Source of the DNA: Nymphaea colorata
Lineage: Eukaryota > Streptophyta > Magnoliopsida > Nymphaeales > Nymphaeaceae
Assembly (NCBI RefSeq): GCF_008831285.2
Contig: NC_045139.1
Span: forward strand, 6,480,204 to 6,544,203
Direction: 5' to 3'
Length of the DNA stretch: 64,000 nt
Below the pieces are notes generated by a model that made no database searches, was not told the DNA's origin, and was given only the letters and a program-made list of their open reading frames with translations. This document shows, piece after piece, positions 49,839-60,959 of this stretch (its first letter is position 1; the number at the start of each line of letters is the position of its first letter). The translations under genes and the position numbers were made by a program.

Positions 49839-52800
49839 TCACTGGGTTTTGCATTCTGCAACATCAAAATCCGGCTTCTTTGAAGATTCCTTTTTCCTGC
49901 AATAAATGGTTAGTGGAAATGATTTAGACAATCTAATATGTTTTGTTAAAAAAGATAAAAAATTCAAAGCAGTAAGTAAGAACCATAGCCATAAATCCCA
50001 CCCCTTGAGATTTTCCAGCAGCGTTGAAAATTAAATGACATTTTTAACAGACCGTTTGTTGGAAAATTTTCAAAAGCACTTGGCTATATGGATTTCCGGA
50101 GAAAAGTTGTATAGCAATTAAACTAAAAAGTTTACGTGCACTGTTGGCTATGACATGAAAGCAAATCTAGTACTCTCACCGAAAGGAAGAAGATGAACTG
50201 GACGCCTTGTGCAGATGAAGCTGATCAAACTGATTGGATAACTCAAGCTCTTCAGCAGCATTCTCCTTACCCTGAATGCAGTAATAGAGTTTTATTTGGG
50301 AGAGGATAAGGCTATTGATCATTTTCTTTTATTTTGAAAGAGACAAACTGAAGTTCACAGTATACAATTAGATTGAGCTAACAAAGCACGAAGCGGAAGA
50401 TTCCACAAACGTCCGTCGTTTATAAGTTGGATGGTTAAAGTTGACAAGAGATGAAGAACCGGCATGGGATAAAGACCATTCTTCCACAGCAGTTCCAAAC
50501 TAGATTGTTCTACTACATCCCTTCAGGCGAGATTGTTCCTTCCATTCCCCCACATTTAATCTCTAGCAAAGCTTCCCATTTCATTAAGAACAAAAAAAAG
50601 ACGTAGAGAACATTTTTGTTGAGATGTTTTCCAACGTCTTTACTTGGTCTGCCGTAATGTTGGAGTCATTGAACACTAGTTTGATTCCACATGCCAAACT
50701 AACTTGTTTTTTGTACTATATAGTTGCATTTTGTCACCCACTTTGGCATGAATTTCCATTTTATGGGCACATACCAAACCAACTAGATTTTTTGAATCAA
50801 TAAGAAAGAAACGAGGAACAAAAAACCGAGCAGCACACAATTAAGAAATTACCTTAGAATTCCAACGACTGCGATTAGATTCTCTCCCAACAAACTTATC
50901 AACGCGGCCAAGTTCACGGTTGGTATCAAGAATGGCTCTCGTCAGGAAATCATCCTCTTCAGCGCTGAAGAAGCGTCGACGTTTTTTGGCATCATTGACT
51001 ACATCTCTCCATATGGAGGGCTTCAAGCTCAGAGTGTTTCCATTTCCAACGATCCACAAACAGTGCCTGCCCAGCTTAGTCCGTTTCATTTACCGATGCA
51101 GGAAGATGCTGGAGACCTAGAAAGAGACAGGAGGCACGGAAATACCTAGCCCTTGTTAGCGCTACATTCGTACGGTTGAGATTGGATAAGAAGCCAATTG
51201 ATCCACCATTGTTGGATCTCACGGTGGAAAGGATTATGACATCCTCCTCGCTCCCTTGGAAGCCGTCAACCGATTTGACTTCAACGGAAAAGTTTCCGCA
51301 CATCTTGTACCTGCAGGAGAGCTTCTTATGAAGAATAGCAACCTGAGCGGTGTATGGGCATATGACACCGATGCTCAGTCTTGTAGCTGCGTGATTCCAA
51401 ACTGTAAATGCAGACCTTCAGCACAAGCACGATTCATTTTAAGCTTCAAATATGGAATCCAATGAACAATACCGTTCAGTAAAACTTCAACTAGCAGAAT
51501 CTCTAAGGACGAACAGAAGGAAACCCATGAAGGTAAAAGCAGCTAAAGCAAAATACTCGTGAATGAGAAGGAAAAAGGAAATACTAGTTGATAAAAAATA
51601 AGAAACCAGTTAGAAAAGCAAATAATATACAAATAATAAATTGGCAGGAACAAAATTAAATCACCTCTAAAAAGCCTTTCAACGATATCGCAGACCACAG
51701 AAGCCTCCATTACGTTCTTCCAGCTGTGGCCTCTCGCATCCTTTTCCTCCTTCCCACCAGTGACACTTATAAACGAAAAGGTCCCAAACATGCGGCCTTC
51801 AAGATAGCGCTTTTCGTAACTTCTTTGCTTGACATTTTCTCCATCCAAAATCATCTTTTTATAGAATTTATTATTTGGAAAAAGGCTTATATCTGGGTGC
51901 ATTCTGTATTGCACGTTTAACAAGTGTTTGCGGTGGCCCAGCAGGCTCATCCTTTCAAATAGGCTCCTTCCAAACCCCGATTTCTCTGAGATCTGAAGCA
52001 ATGAAGGAAAAAAAAATGATGTGAGTCGAGTTTTACGAGCATAATCAATCTGACAAAAAAGAAGTCGAACCTTGCTCTTGACTACTGCTGGTAACTGCAA
52101 CTCGTCCCCTATAAGAACCGAGTGCTGTAAGCCTTGAAGCTCCAATGCTATTAGTGCTTCGCATTCTTTAAGTTGTGCTGCTTCATCAATGACCAAGAGT
52201 TTCAGGTGATGAATTGGCAAACGATGCAGCCTAGCAGAGCTCCCAACGGTGCAGAATAGTAGGGAAGCACTCAGGCATAAACGCTCTAAGAAATCACGGG
52301 TAACCACATCTGGCATTTTCATAACATTGTCAAGATACTCGAGAATGCTAATGCATTCTTTTCTAGTCTGCAAAAGCTCAGCTTCAGTAGTCCATTGTAG
52401 ACAGAGACCATCGAACTTCCTGTCAATGCCAGACTCTTCAGCCTCTTCAAGACAAGTAAATAGAAGCTCCAGAGCAACCTCATTACTGTTAGCAACACGT
52501 AGTAAATGTTTAAAAGATGCAAACTTGTTAAGAAGCTCCTTGATAATCTGGAGACCATCTTTTGGAATAAAGGGCACAGTGAGATCGGTATAGAAGGTAG
52601 CTGCAAGTTCCTCGAGTCGAATCATAGTTCTGTCACAACTTTCGGTCAGAAACTGCCGGAAACTAACTTCTTCATGACCGTCACTGCCTTCTTCGCATTT
52701 ATCGATGACTTCATCCGTCCCTTGCTCACCAGCTTTCTCTTCTTCCTTCCGTTTGATTCGAGAACTAAGAACTGTCTGTTCACCTTTACCAGCTCCCTTA

Positions 52801-55800
52801 CCTTCGCCTTCTGCGTTACCTCTGTCTTCTTGTTCGACATTGTCTTCCTTTGCACAAAGGGCTTTCCGCTTTTTCTCCTCCAGAAATTTATGGTACTGTA
52901 CTGTGGGATCCTTGAGAAGGTCAATCATGATTGTTGACCAACGCTTCCACCCAGTAGTTGGAGAGAAGAAGGCAGCCAGTTTCTTAACCCTTGTGTCAAG
53001 AAATATGTCCCGGAGGTCACGATCAGCTTTCACCCTCTCCTTCATCTTTTCCTTGTTGCCAAACAGCAATATGTCTCCCAAGCGACAACAAGAGAATCCA
53101 TTTCCAAGTTTCTCGCGTGACTTTCTGACCAATTTAACCAGACGCGAAGCAATCTCCATGACCGCAACATTTGTTGGGGCGCAGGTGAGAGTGCCGTAAG
53201 TCATCTCCGAAAGTCTCTCCAAGAGATTACAGATGGTGGTTGTCTTGCCCGTGCCAGGGGGGCCCCAGATGAGCTTCACCAAATTCGAGTGAGTGCAAGA
53301 TGCAGCCACTAACGCAGACACGACAGCCTCAACCTGCGACCCATTCAGCCTCGACGACCTTAATTCACTGCCTATCTCTTTCTCCATGCTCCTGTCAACA
53401 TGCTCCGAAGAGCATTTCTCACAACCATCCTGATAGATGTGAAGGAAAATCATTATAGAATCTCTTCTGACAAAAAATAATCTTCACAGGATTAAGAGTC
53501 AGCATTAAGCATTTCCTTAAACCAGAAGGGTAGTTCCAGATGAAGCCACAATGTGTTTAAAAATGCAGACATGTCATTGCAAAAGTCTCATGAAGAAGGG
53601 AATTATGTGGATTGCCTTTTTTCATGAGTAACATTTTGAGGAAATGAAAAGAAGGGTAATACGGAATGCATAAAGGAGGATGGGCTTGCATGACAAATAG
53701 AAATAAATAAAAACCATTTTCGCGTGCGACATTACATGAATGACATGGCTACGAGAGATAGGCAGAGCAACGACCGGGCCATATCGGTAGGCCCACTCAG
53801 TAGAAAATATGGGTACGACTATATCAACAAGCACATTTGAATTGGATTCGAGTCCTCCCGAATATCTCTTTCCTCTCTATGACGACCGGCAGTAGTAGTG
53901 ATAGAAGGCTAGAAGCTGATCGACCGTTGATGGATGGCGGCGGATGACTACGGCGACAGCCTTCTTTTTAGTCTTCAGAGTTAGTTAATTTTGTGTTGTG
54001 TTGATATGTTTTGATAAAATAGAGGATTACTGTTACGCTTTTGGAGAATATTTCTCCAAATTTGTCATGCAAAACAATTTCCTCCCCAATTTATTATGCA
54101 AGATGTGTGATTTCTCTTCATCCTCAATCTGAAGTTTGCCAGATCTCATCCATCTCTTGCAACCCTTGCGCAATATTTTTAGCTGTTAAGATCTTGCATA
54201 TGCTACAATACTTATGAATATATAAGTTTCAGTATCAACATTATCTGTGTTTTCAATAAACTGCACAGATTTAAACTGCACAGACTATAAACTCGAAGGT
54301 TCACGACCATCTAAATATAAAGCAAGAATTGAATGTTTGCTGATTAGTAACCACAATTCCAGACAAAGAAATTAAAAGATGAATCCACTTACCGTCGCCA
54401 ACATTGACTTGGTATTCAGTAACTGTCCGATGATGTTCATGTTCCTACCCTGGCAAATCTCAAAGTTCAATGCATCCGAAATCCTATCATAAGTGGTCAA
54501 GTTTGTAAGGAAGACGGCATAAAGAAACGTGGCTTCCCCAACCCATTTTGGTGCATAAACTGTCATCTCATATAGCCCATTAGGATCATCTATGACCTCA
54601 GCATCTATGTCCTTCTCATCTGGCGGCATCCCGGAAGCAACAGCAAAAGCATAAGATGTACCGTGCTTCCTAAAGTCAGATATATGTTTCGGTTTGATGG
54701 TCGACAAGATGATAAGATCTCCGTTCCTTGGCTTTGCAAGTTCGCCATCAGGTTCTCCTCTGGATTCCAAATGACCAATCACAATCTTGAAATAAGGACG
54801 ACCACGGTCAGGACACTCTTCTGCTACTAGTATGTCCCCTCTCAGTGCCTTGGAGACAACTTCAAAGCTGGAGCACAACTCGGCTCGTGCTTCCTCCATC
54901 AGCGGGAAGATGAATGATCCAAGGTAATGCACAAGCAAAGGAAATGTCGATGGAATTCGCGAAACCTGCATGGTAGAGAAACAGTTAGCCAGAATTAACA
55001 ACGTGCGACAACAGGACGAAGTCAGAAAACCATGGTGCGTATCATCGATCCGTAGCAATCGCGCACCTATCTTCTGCTATAAACCGAAAAAGCTGGCCTC
55101 TCATTTCTGGATTCACCTACCGAGTAAAGGTCCGCGATTAGAGTCTACATTTTAAGTCAGAAACCTTCTACTGTCGCATTTTGCTTTTTTAAGTTCGAGT
55201 TTGTTTTCTTAAACATGAGAAAGAGAAAGAGAGAAAGCCAATTCACTCAGTCTAATTCAGTTCTATGAAAATTTAGACCGAACCCCCTATGTAGACATTA
55301 TTAGCAAGAGATGACCTCGCGAATTAAAAAATTCAGAAAACGCTAACTTTTAAAAGAATGGCCAACTAGATGAACATTTTCTTGGGAAGGGAATACAGCT
55401 TTATTATATCCAAAGTTGCCTCTTCTTCTACCTTAAGTCCTCCAGCTTTGAAGGGAATATACCATTGAGACAAAAAAAAAAAAAGAATCCAGCATCAGAA
55501 TATATAACGGTTCATTTAATAACAGATACATGATTTCTTATTTTGGCAAGCCGTCTATGACTGGTATGCTTAGCCAACCTTGTGATTATCGGTGATGTTG
55601 AACTGCTGGTTTATTTTCCACTCATCTAGCTCCCTGAATGGCAGGAATAGAAGATGAGAAAGCCCTGTCAAGCTGTTAACAAGAAAACCACGTAATGTTG
55701 TGCTTTGTGTTTTTGACGTGTTATGTGGTAACTTGCTATATACATATGCATGAGCAACCGAATAGTGTCTTGAAAAACAATGCGAATTGCCGTCATATTT

Positions 55801-56245
55801 CTATGCATGGACCCATTGAACCCCCACTAAGCGTTTGATTGCAAAACTCGGGCACCAAGAATTTTGCTTTCAAAAACTAGAAGTGGATTTCTACAGCCTA
55901 TCATACACGGCTTTAAGTTCATTCAAAGTGAAAGTTCCAGAGCTGATAATAGGTAAATATTTGAAATTCCCCATGATTTACAATGAGATTTCAACCGTTA
56001 GCAAGAAAAGCACACTGTAAACGTCTCTTCGGCTTGGGTATGTAAGTCATTTTGGGAAATGTTAGAAGGAGGACCGACCAAGGGAGCAGAGGCCTTGTCA
56101 GTCGGTAGCTACGATGAGTAGAAGAGATCAACGAAACGAAGCTCACCTTATCCTTGAAAAGATCTTCGTTGAACACGTCCTCGATCGACCATCTCAGCAT
56201 CGTGTCCACAACGTCTGGCCTGATGACCTTCGTACTGCGCTCCAT
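49839..56245 (-). CDS. SEN1-like superfamily 1 helicase B
   Basis: Paralogue of helicase A in opposite orientation; probable nucleic-acid helicase of unknown substrate. Eight coding exons: 56245-56147, 54965-54393, 53429-52071, 51992-51665, 51401-51146, 51066-50853, 50271-50180, 49896-49839; all junctions keep frame, 992 residues. The N-terminal plant-specific region opens with '[19 protein letters not shown]'. '[13 protein letters not shown]' follows in exon 2. A CxxC ('DGCEKC', about 227-230) precedes the core. Motif I is 'GPPGTGKT' at 280, II 'DEAAQ' at 639, III 'GDELQLPA', IV 'QYRMHP' at 705, V '[19 protein letters not shown]' and VI 'VALTRAR'. Between motifs I and II it carries a long Lys/Glu/Gly-rich insert absent from A. 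The 78-nt intron 3 (52070-51993) is open in frame. The Ser-rich, basic C-terminus ends 'ECKTQ'. A leader exon is likely near 58328. Confidence 0.9.
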
Positions 56246-56258
56246 GGGCTTTTCCCCA

Positions 56259-58327
56259 CTGCACCGATGAGGAAGACAAAGATGCAGCAAATTGAACAAA
56301 GAAGTTCCACTTTGAAAGAAAAAACTCGGTGTCTTTTCTTGGTCACTAAGAAATGGGCCTCCAATAAAGGAGGAGAGGCGAACAGTGATCGAATGGACAA
56401 CACAAGCACCAAAATACAAGGTACAAAGAAGATTCGTCCACTAGTATCAAGCGTAATGTCTTTGCATTGAAGCAACTTAATGGAGCCCTCTCAGTGTAGG
56501 ACGCGTGTTTCTTAGTCCAATAAAGCAATTACCTTTGCATTTCCTTCGTTTCAATTTTACACGAAGCTTAGCCTTCTCAGTCGATAAGAGAGACACAAAA
56601 AGGGCTTCTCCTAGGAAGAATATTGTCTTTTTTTTTTTTCTAAGTAGATGTTCCCACTTGTTCTTATAACACTTCTTTCCAATGTTAGAGATCTTATTAT
56701 TTGATACAGAAATAATATTTATAATTACAGATACAAAATATAATATTTTTACGTTGTGTATTGTCATGTCTTTAACATAATATTTTTCTTATCAAACACC
56801 CTCAAAGCAGCAGTCCCACAAGGATATCAACCAGAACATATGGAAGGCCAAAATATCGGACAAATGAACCAAAAGAGAAAGTGACAATTATTTGCAAAAA
56901 TATGATCCCTTGGCCAAGTAAAGGGCTCCTCGACCTCCTTCATGATATCGGGGTCATCTGAGTTGCTGACTTCTCTGTGCAAAGGGAATGGTGGGTATTC
57001 GGCCGAACACTACCTGCATGGTTCCACTCTACTTGAGGAGTATTTCAAGCATTTTTGGAAAAAGAAAAGTGTAATCTTGCCCATAAGATCATTCTTAGGG
57101 CGAGAAGCTTGCCGCTTCCCCCAGAGGAATCCAGGAACCGCTTATCCATCTTGTGAAACGCGTTTCCTGGATCGAAAGAGAACAACGTGTTTCTTATAAA
57201 TCTGTTTGGAGGTCCCTTTGCAAGCCACCACTCTCTTTTGAAAGTGTTTTGGATCGGAATTCAACAGATCCACAATGGGTTTGCTAAACCAGTACGACTT
57301 ACGTTCGGCTATTTTCAGTTTAATTAAAATTAATAAAAAATATGTTCAAATATTTAATGAAATAAAAAATACTTTTATCTTCCTAAATTTTATACGACCA
57401 GCCCAGCAGAGTGTAGTGGGTTGGGGACCATATGGGCGGCTAAAATCATGGCCCAACCATGTCCCCCACTGACTTCTTACGTACAAAAACTTTATCCATG
57501 AACACGCCATACAATACAGACCATAAAGAAAGAAGAGCATCAGACCAAAGTGAGAAGCTTATTACTGGTTGGAGATGCATGGATTCAATCAATATTACTT
57601 AAAAGAATCATGCTACCCTTACAAAACCCAGCCGTTTTCCAAATAACCTTTTCACACAAATCTGGGCTTTTCAAACAAATTCAATCTTCTGTTACCAACC
57701 ATGATTACGGTGCAGTCCTTCCAAATCATGCAATTGAACAGCAGTTCCTTGTGGACCATTCGATCCAACTCATTTATTATTTCTCTTCTGAGAAGGAACT
57801 CGAATCATTCTTTCTACCCAGAAGAAAGAAATATTTTGTTACCAAATTCAACTTCATATACCAGATGTTAGTTTTTCTGCTTGAGAAGAATCGGAAAATG
57901 ATATTTAGAAACAAGGTGGAATCTGTCATTGGACCATAAGCGAGGGGAAGAATATCCAAAAGAAACCTCAAAGGCTTAGAAATTCTTCAAACTAAAAGCA
58001 ATCGAATTTACCAAAGGAAGAGAATTATGTAGTACTCATGAAAAAAGGCACCAAGAGATTTAAAAAAAAAACTGGTAGAATATGCTTTCAACTTTAGCGC
58101 CGTGTCATTCAACTGAAAAAGGAACAGGAAAAAAAGAGATAATCGTTTCGCGCATATTCTTCCTCTTGAATTTTTTGCAATCATAACTCGTTTGAGGAAT
58201 ACTCAGTTCCCTACTAAGTAATAGATGGTTCAAGAGCTACACTGTATATTATTTAAAAAGAAATAAATATAGACATGGAGTCAAGGAAAACATAAAGAAT
58301 CCATGGTTTGAGGAAGAAGATGCTCAC
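56259..58327 (-). other. Probable 5'-UTR intron of helicase B
   Basis: An acceptor (ggtgcag) ends at 56259 on the minus strand, 13 nt before the helicase B ATG. A strong donor (cggag|gtgagc) lies at 58328/58327. The enclosed 2.07 kb has no convincing gene. 56880-57250 is GC-richer with short open frames on both strands; 57550-57939 has an open plus frame of 129 residues without motif. Inferred, not proven. Confidence 0.4.
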
Positions 58328-58600
58328 CTCCGAGAGAACACAGCACTCCGGTCGACAAAGAGTAGCAGAAGGCCAGACAGGAATCTTGCAGAAGAAGAAA
58401 AGGAGGAGGAGAAGGAGCCGCCGCCGTGAGCATTATTGCGCTTAAATTCCCAAGATGATCCCCCCTCTCCATATCCCTCTTTTCCTCTTCCCGTTTTCTC
58501 GGTTTTTTGGAGGGAGGGGACGCAGAGAGAGAGAGAGGGAGAATGAAGAGAGAGAGAGAGAGAGATGAACGACCATCTTTTGGCGCGCTTTCTGCAGTGG
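58328..58600 (-). other. Probable 5' leader exon of helicase B
   Basis: Read on the minus strand this is a CT-rich leader with CT microsatellites (about 58510-58565), followed by GC-rich sequence that ends at a consensus donor. The upstream limit is a guess. Short overlapping frames here are leader translations, not genes. Confidence 0.4.
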
Positions 58601-60390
58601 GAAATGGAATGGTCGGGGACAATAAGCGGGTCGGGTCGAACCTTTAGGATTACTAATCCCACAAAGAAATAGGTCTATCAGATCGGTTCTTAGGCTCTCA
58701 TTTGGATCCAATGAAGTGCCCGTGCACTCGGATCATGAATCTTTTGCGCTTCAAAAGTAAAAATGGGATTACAGATTCGGATCCAAAATATAATTTTCAC
58801 CCTTCTCAAAATTTTGTAGTTGAGAATAACACATCTTTTCAAACCACCTTTCAGTTACTTCTGTTAAACACTGATAAATAAAAGAGAGTTCAAACTTCTT
58901 ACACGATCTTCAATTAAGCGCCCTTTATAATCTTCTTTACCAACAATCGCTCCTCATGCAATTCAAAAACTGGTTAATTTAACTCTTCATTAACTTTTTT
59001 CAATTTAAACTTACTTTTGTTGGCGGTAACTTGCCATCCGTTCAATTTAATTGAATTTTTTTAACAAACCATAATTTTAACACCTTAAAAGTTGAGTCTT
59101 ATATTTAGGGTTGTAACTTGTAAAATATTTTGAGACTCGTAATTGATTGTCTTGGTTCTTACATTTTTTTGGGCTTGAATCCAAGTTGTTAGGGGATGGG
59201 CTAGAATTTGTCAAACAAAGTTGTAACATTTGGTATCAGAGTCAGTTCAACACTTAGATTTAAGGTTTCACATGCAAGCGTGTGCATGAATGATTAGATT
59301 ACAATGCCATAAAAAGTTTAGTCTCGTAATTAAGATCGTAATAAATCGTAAATGACTTATAAACAAAGTGGCTATGTGATTTGTTGTTTTTGTTCCTAGC
59401 TTTTTTTTATCTGCGCCGTTACTGTAACACTAAAGCTGTGAAAACAAAGGACTCCACAATTAGAATTGAAAATCAAACCTTGGCATCAATTGTTTATAAA
59501 ATTTATCATGTAGAAAATAAAGTTCACATGTAAAAACCTTGTAAGATGAAGCTACGAACGACCTTATAAGTTTTTTCTCTGGTTTTGCTTCCAGACAACT
59601 GATCTGCTTTTCCTTGAAATGTTGAACAGCTTATCAATTCAAAATCATGGGACTCGGATCCACAACATGTTCCAAAATGTTAAAGCGTAACATCACTTTC
59701 CTAATAACAACAACAGTAATAATAAGTCGATATCACCATACCATGCACTGCTAGCATTGCATAAAGATCAAACTAATACACTGAATCACGTCCGACTTCT
59801 GGGTCTGACAGTGTCCAAATTACATTACATTGTTTTAGAAACTCTGATCTGATGTAAATTATACCTGGATCTTGTTTTCCAAACTAAGTATTCTAATGGT
59901 ATACTTTATACTGTAGGTATTTCAACACCCGGCCTCTAATGAAAGACTTTGAATTACGATTCGATACCAACGGCCAAAGAGGATATTGATGCGAGTGGAT
60001 TTGGATTTGCAGAGGAATGGCGTGTTGTGATGGCGGGATCCAGAATAACACTATAATCGGATCCGTCGTACCGAGTGGAGTTCACCGACCTCCCGGAAAA
60101 AGAAAAAACGGCGGGTAGACAAAACGCCGGGAAATGCACGCATCAAAAGATTCAAAATCTCTCGAGCTTTCCGCCTTCTCTTATTCGCTTCGTTCGGTAA
60201 TGGAGATTCGCGCCCAATATGACGAAGAAGAAGCAGAGGTTCGTCGTTTTTGCCGTATTCAAGACGAAGGTGGATTGTCGTTTTTGCCGTATTCAAGACG
60301 AAGGAGCGCGCGGTGGCTTCGTGCATTATGACAGTTAATATCCTCACGGCCGTACACCCTTGATCTCCTTTTTTTCCTTCCCTTTCTAGC
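58601..60390. other. Divergent intergenic region between helicases B and C
   Basis: About 1.7 kb separates the probable leaders of the two divergently transcribed helicase genes, so it should hold both promoters. No TATA element could be assigned with confidence. At 60243-60304 a 28-bp motif ('cgtttttgccgtattcaaga') is duplicated in tandem 6 nt apart. Short frames near 60051-60401 lack motifs. Confidence 0.4.
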
Positions 60391-60464
60391 GTGCCAATCA
60401 TCGGATAAAGTTGAAACGATTCATCGTCGTCTTTCTGGGTTCTTCTTCACCAGCTCCGCCGCAG
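60391..60464 (+). other. Probable 5' leader exon end of helicase C
   Basis: A pyrimidine-rich stretch ends at a donor (ccgcag|gtactt, 60464/60465). The matching acceptor (gcatgcag) ends at 60954, 5 nt before the helicase C ATG. The left limit is uncertain. Confidence 0.4.
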
Positions 60465-60959
60465 GTACTTGATTCATTCTTGGTGATGTTTTTGGAATAC
60501 AAGATTATAAGTTGTTGTTCTCTCTTTCAAAGCCACTCTAGCTGCTCCATTGTCGTTTCCTGGTTTTCCTGAGTCAAATGGCATCCTTATTTTGTCTTTG
60601 CATCGTCCTCTCTTCTTCTGTCATCACTTTTTCTTTTTTTCTGAAGATGGCTTTTTAAATTTCTGCAAAATCATCGGTCCGTTGCTTCAATTTTACAATT
60701 CTTTATTTGGGCCTTTTTACAATTCCGTACTACTGTTGTAGTTCGTGTTTCCTCTTGAATTGCTTTTTCCCTTTCTCTTTTGGAATCTCCCAAAAAGCAT
60801 GATAGTACAGTAGTTGGTGGCGTTGGTGCGAACCTGTCCTTCTCGACGTTGTTTCTTAATGGTTAAGAGAAGTCCTGGAGGAAGATATAAGGCCGAGGTG
60901 AAGAACAGAAGTTGATACTGTTCCTTTTTTTGTTTCCCCTGTCAATGCATGCAGAAGAG

